A program made the translations under genes and the position numbers. A DNA stretch of 64,000 bases from assembly GCA_028289065.1 (NCBI GenBank), contig JAQGHA010000006.1, positions 26,850 through 90,849 on the forward strand, in the 5' to 3' direction. Each line of letters opens with the position of its first letter. The stretch's first letter is position 1. Origin of the DNA: Candidatus Saccharimonadota bacterium (GTDB taxonomy: Bacteria > Patescibacteriota > Saccharimonadia > Saccharimonadales > Saccharimonadaceae). The notes below the pieces were generated by a model, which did no database searches, had not been told where the DNA came from, and saw nothing but the letters and a program-made list of their open reading frames with translations. This document shows positions 62,473 to 64,000 of the stretch, one piece after another.

Positions 62473-63846
62473 ATGGCTAATAAACATACATTTGACTATG
62501 ACCTGATTGTTATCGGAAGCGGTGCCGGCGGAAGCGCCGCTGCTACCATTGCTGCCCGGGCTGGAAAACGCGTCGCTATTATTGAAGAAGACACTTTTGG
62601 TGGTGATTCTCCTAACTGGAGCGACATTCCAACTAAAGCCCTGTTGCACGTTGCTGGCATTTACGATGAAGCCCGCCACGCCAGCCGTTTCGGGCTACGT
62701 ACATCAACATTAGGCTACAACTACCCTTCTATACGCGCCTGGAAAGACCTAGCCATCAAACGGACTGGTATTGCTAATAACCGCCGCTTTTACGAAAATA
62801 ACGCCGTCAGCGCCTTCAACGGCAAAGCCCATTTCTTAACTCCTCATGAAATAACTGTTAATCGCCGCCACCTTTCAGCGGCGCATTTCTTGGTTGCTAC
62901 CGGTTCAAGCTGGGTTACCCCAAATATCCAAGGTATTAATGAGGTAAAGTTTTTTACGCCACGAACAATTCTAGAAGCCATTAGACCGCCTAAAAGCTTA
63001 TTTATTGTTGGTGGTGGTAGTTATGGTGTAGAAATTGCCCAATTAATGGCAATCTTTGGTACCAAGGTATATATTGCCGAGCAAGCCAGCCGTTTACTAC
63101 CTCACCAAGACCAAGAAGTCGGTGAATTAATAGAAAAAGTATTATCTGAGCAAAAAGGTGCGACCGTTCTTACACACTCCCGGGTTTTATCAGTTGAAAA
63201 AGATGGTTTAGGTAAAAAGATCCTCATTTCAAGAGGCGGCGTTGAAAAGTTTGTTAAAGCCGATGAAATACTCGTTGCCGCCGGCCGTATGCCAAACGTC
63301 GACCTAGGCTTAGACAATGCCTCCGTAAAGTACACACCTAAGGGTATTGAAACGAACAGCTTCCTGCAAACCAGCAACAAGCATATTTATGCCGCCGGTG
63401 ATGTGCTTGGGCACAACAGCACTACCCACTCTGCCCTATTAGAAAGCAGGATTGTCGCCCATAATATATTCGAACGAACAAAAGTCGCGCCAGACTATAC
63501 CGGTACGCCAACATTACTTTTTACTACACCTGAAGTTGCCCAAGTTGGCTTAACGGAAGATGATTGCCGTCGTCGTGATTTAGCTATAAATAAAGCCGTT
63601 GCTCCCTTAAACATTATTGCTCGTAGTAACACCGCTGATTTCCGAGATGGCTTTGTAAAAATCATTGCCGATAAAAAAGGTTTGATATTAGGCGCAACTG
63701 TCGTCGCTCCGCATGCTGCCGAAATTATTCATGAGCTTGCCCTAGCAATTAAAGTAGGCCTGACCGCTGCTCAACTAGCCGATACCCCACATGCCTTCCT
63801 TTCTTGGAGTGAAGCCGTCCGTGTCGCCGCCAGCAAACTCGCATAA
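62473..63846 (+). CDS. FAD-dependent oxidoreductase of the disulfide-reductase family lacking its redox cysteines
   Basis: 457 residues. FAD-binding GSGAGGSAA at 15-23, NAD(P)-binding GGGSYGVEIAQLMA near 178-191, second FAD motif AAGDVLG and a C-terminal dimerisation domain: the fold of mercuric reductase and dihydrolipoamide dehydrogenase. The active-site stretch reads GGDSPNWSDIPTK, so the two cysteines are Ser46 and Asp51. The C-terminal HxHPT motif reads HAFLSWSE, so the catalytic His is also lost. It may be an NAD(P)H oxidase or quinone reductase. SD AAGGAG precedes the ATG. Third gene of the operon. Confidence 0.9.
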   Translation: MANKHTFDYDLIVIGSGAGGSAAATIAARAGKRVAIIEEDTFGGDSPNWSDIPTKALLHVAGIYDEARHASRFGLRTSTLGYNYPSIRAWKDLAIKRTGIANNRRFYENNAVSAFNGKAHFLTPHEITVNRRHLSAAHFLVATGSSWVTPNIQGINEVKFFTPRTILEAIRPPKSLFIVGGGSYGVEIAQLMAIFGTKVYIAEQASRLLPHQDQEVGELIEKVLSEQKGATVLTHSRVLSVEKDGLGKKILISRGGVEKFVKADEILVAAGRMPNVDLGLDNASVKYTPKGIETNSFLQTSNKHIYAAGDVLGHNSTTHSALLESRIVAHNIFERTKVAPDYTGTPTLLFTTPEVAQVGLTEDDCRRRDLAINKAVAPLNIIARSNTADFRDGFVKIIADKKGLILGATVVAPHAAEIIHELALAIKVGLTAAQLADTPHAFLSWSEAVRVAASKLA

Positions 63847-63907
63847 CCCTAAGCTGGTTTTAGAAGCTTGTAAATAGCCTTCTCATCTGTTATTATAGAC
63901 TTTGTAT

Positions 63908-63985
63908 CGCGGGGTGGAGCAGCCCGGTTAGCTCGTGTGGCTCATAACCACAAGGTCGTAGGTTCAAATCCTACCCCCGCTACCA
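63908..63985 (+). tRNA. Initiator tRNA-fMet (anticodon CAT)
   Basis: The 5' half CGCGGGGTGGAGCAGCCCGG and anticodon loop CTCATAA mark the bacterial initiator, with the unpaired position 1 (C1 against U72 instead of the usual A72). The anticodon stem is TGTGG/CCACA, so one of the three G-C pairs typical of initiators is U-A. CCA is encoded. Confidence 0.92.
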
Positions 63986-64000
63986 AGAAAGATTTCGAAG

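Overview
The window reads as a chromosome segment of a Patescibacteria (CPR) member, most probably a Saccharibacteria/TM7-type epibiont. This rests on the combination of type IV pilus, ComEC and MurT-GatD genes, a TsaB reduced to one domain, no biosynthetic pathways, compact genes with 1-4 nt overlaps, and an AT-leaning composition. The standard code is used: TGA serves as a stop, for example at pilM. Placement is by gene content only; no rRNA or phylogenetic marker search was possible.

Layout. 1-2.04 kb: the 3' end of a tyrosine recombinase abutting tRNA-Arg, a cupin, an LPRTG surface protein, tRNA-Gly and tRNA-His. 2.05-8.33 kb: a membrane-anchored Clp-like ATPase with a small membrane protein, divergent from murT-gatD (lipid II amidation), then comEC. 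8.5-14.4 kb: tRNA-Lys, a membrane protein/DUF192 pair, then three ATP-grasp ligases facing a divergent S51 peptidase. 14.4-23.7 kb: the heat-shock regulon (dnaJ, dnaK, grpE, hrcA) with CIRCE operators, a six-hairpin glycosidase-like gene, a GC-rich orphan and a MacB-type ABC exporter. 23.7-31.0 kb: gmk, lepA, murJ, ftsH, tilS, bcp. 31.1-40.8 kb: OpgC-like and GT39-like envelope enzymes, tRNA-Pro, DUF4385, an NAD(P)-binding protein, pgl, an MMPL exporter, rny, tsaB, tsaE. 40.8-49.2 kb: the pilus operon pilB-C-M-N-O plus a small membrane protein, a PRC-barrel protein, recX, recA and a pseudopilin. 49.2-56.6 kb: a bPH2 membrane protein, ruvB, ruvA, a transposase-derived protein, ruvC, a lamin-tail-domain surface protein, yebC and a dinB operon. 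56.7-64 kb: a coiled-coil protein, tRNA-Met, a second GC-rich orphan, a glycosyltransferase pair, an SPW-type membrane protein divergent from a CRP/FNR regulator, an unlisted 44-aa gene, a three-gene operon ending in a flavoprotein without its redox cysteines, and tRNA-fMet.

How it fits together. The pilus genes, ComEC, the lamin-tail protein and the RecA/RecX/RuvABC set together suggest DNA uptake and recombination. comEC and the lamin-tail gene, 46 kb apart, share a 17-nt sequence at the same place in their promoters. Many genes carry a TATAAT-like -10 box only 6-8 nt before the start codon, implying leaderless transcripts; this was used to set several start sites.

The best candidates for undescribed biology are (i) the ATP-grasp trio with its divergent S51 peptidase, (ii) the ComEC/lamin-tail promoter link, (iii) the disulfide-less flavoprotein operon with a stand-alone ATP-cone, and (iv) a HUH-less REP-transposase relative lodged between ruvA and ruvC. 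All homology statements come from reading motifs, not from database searches.
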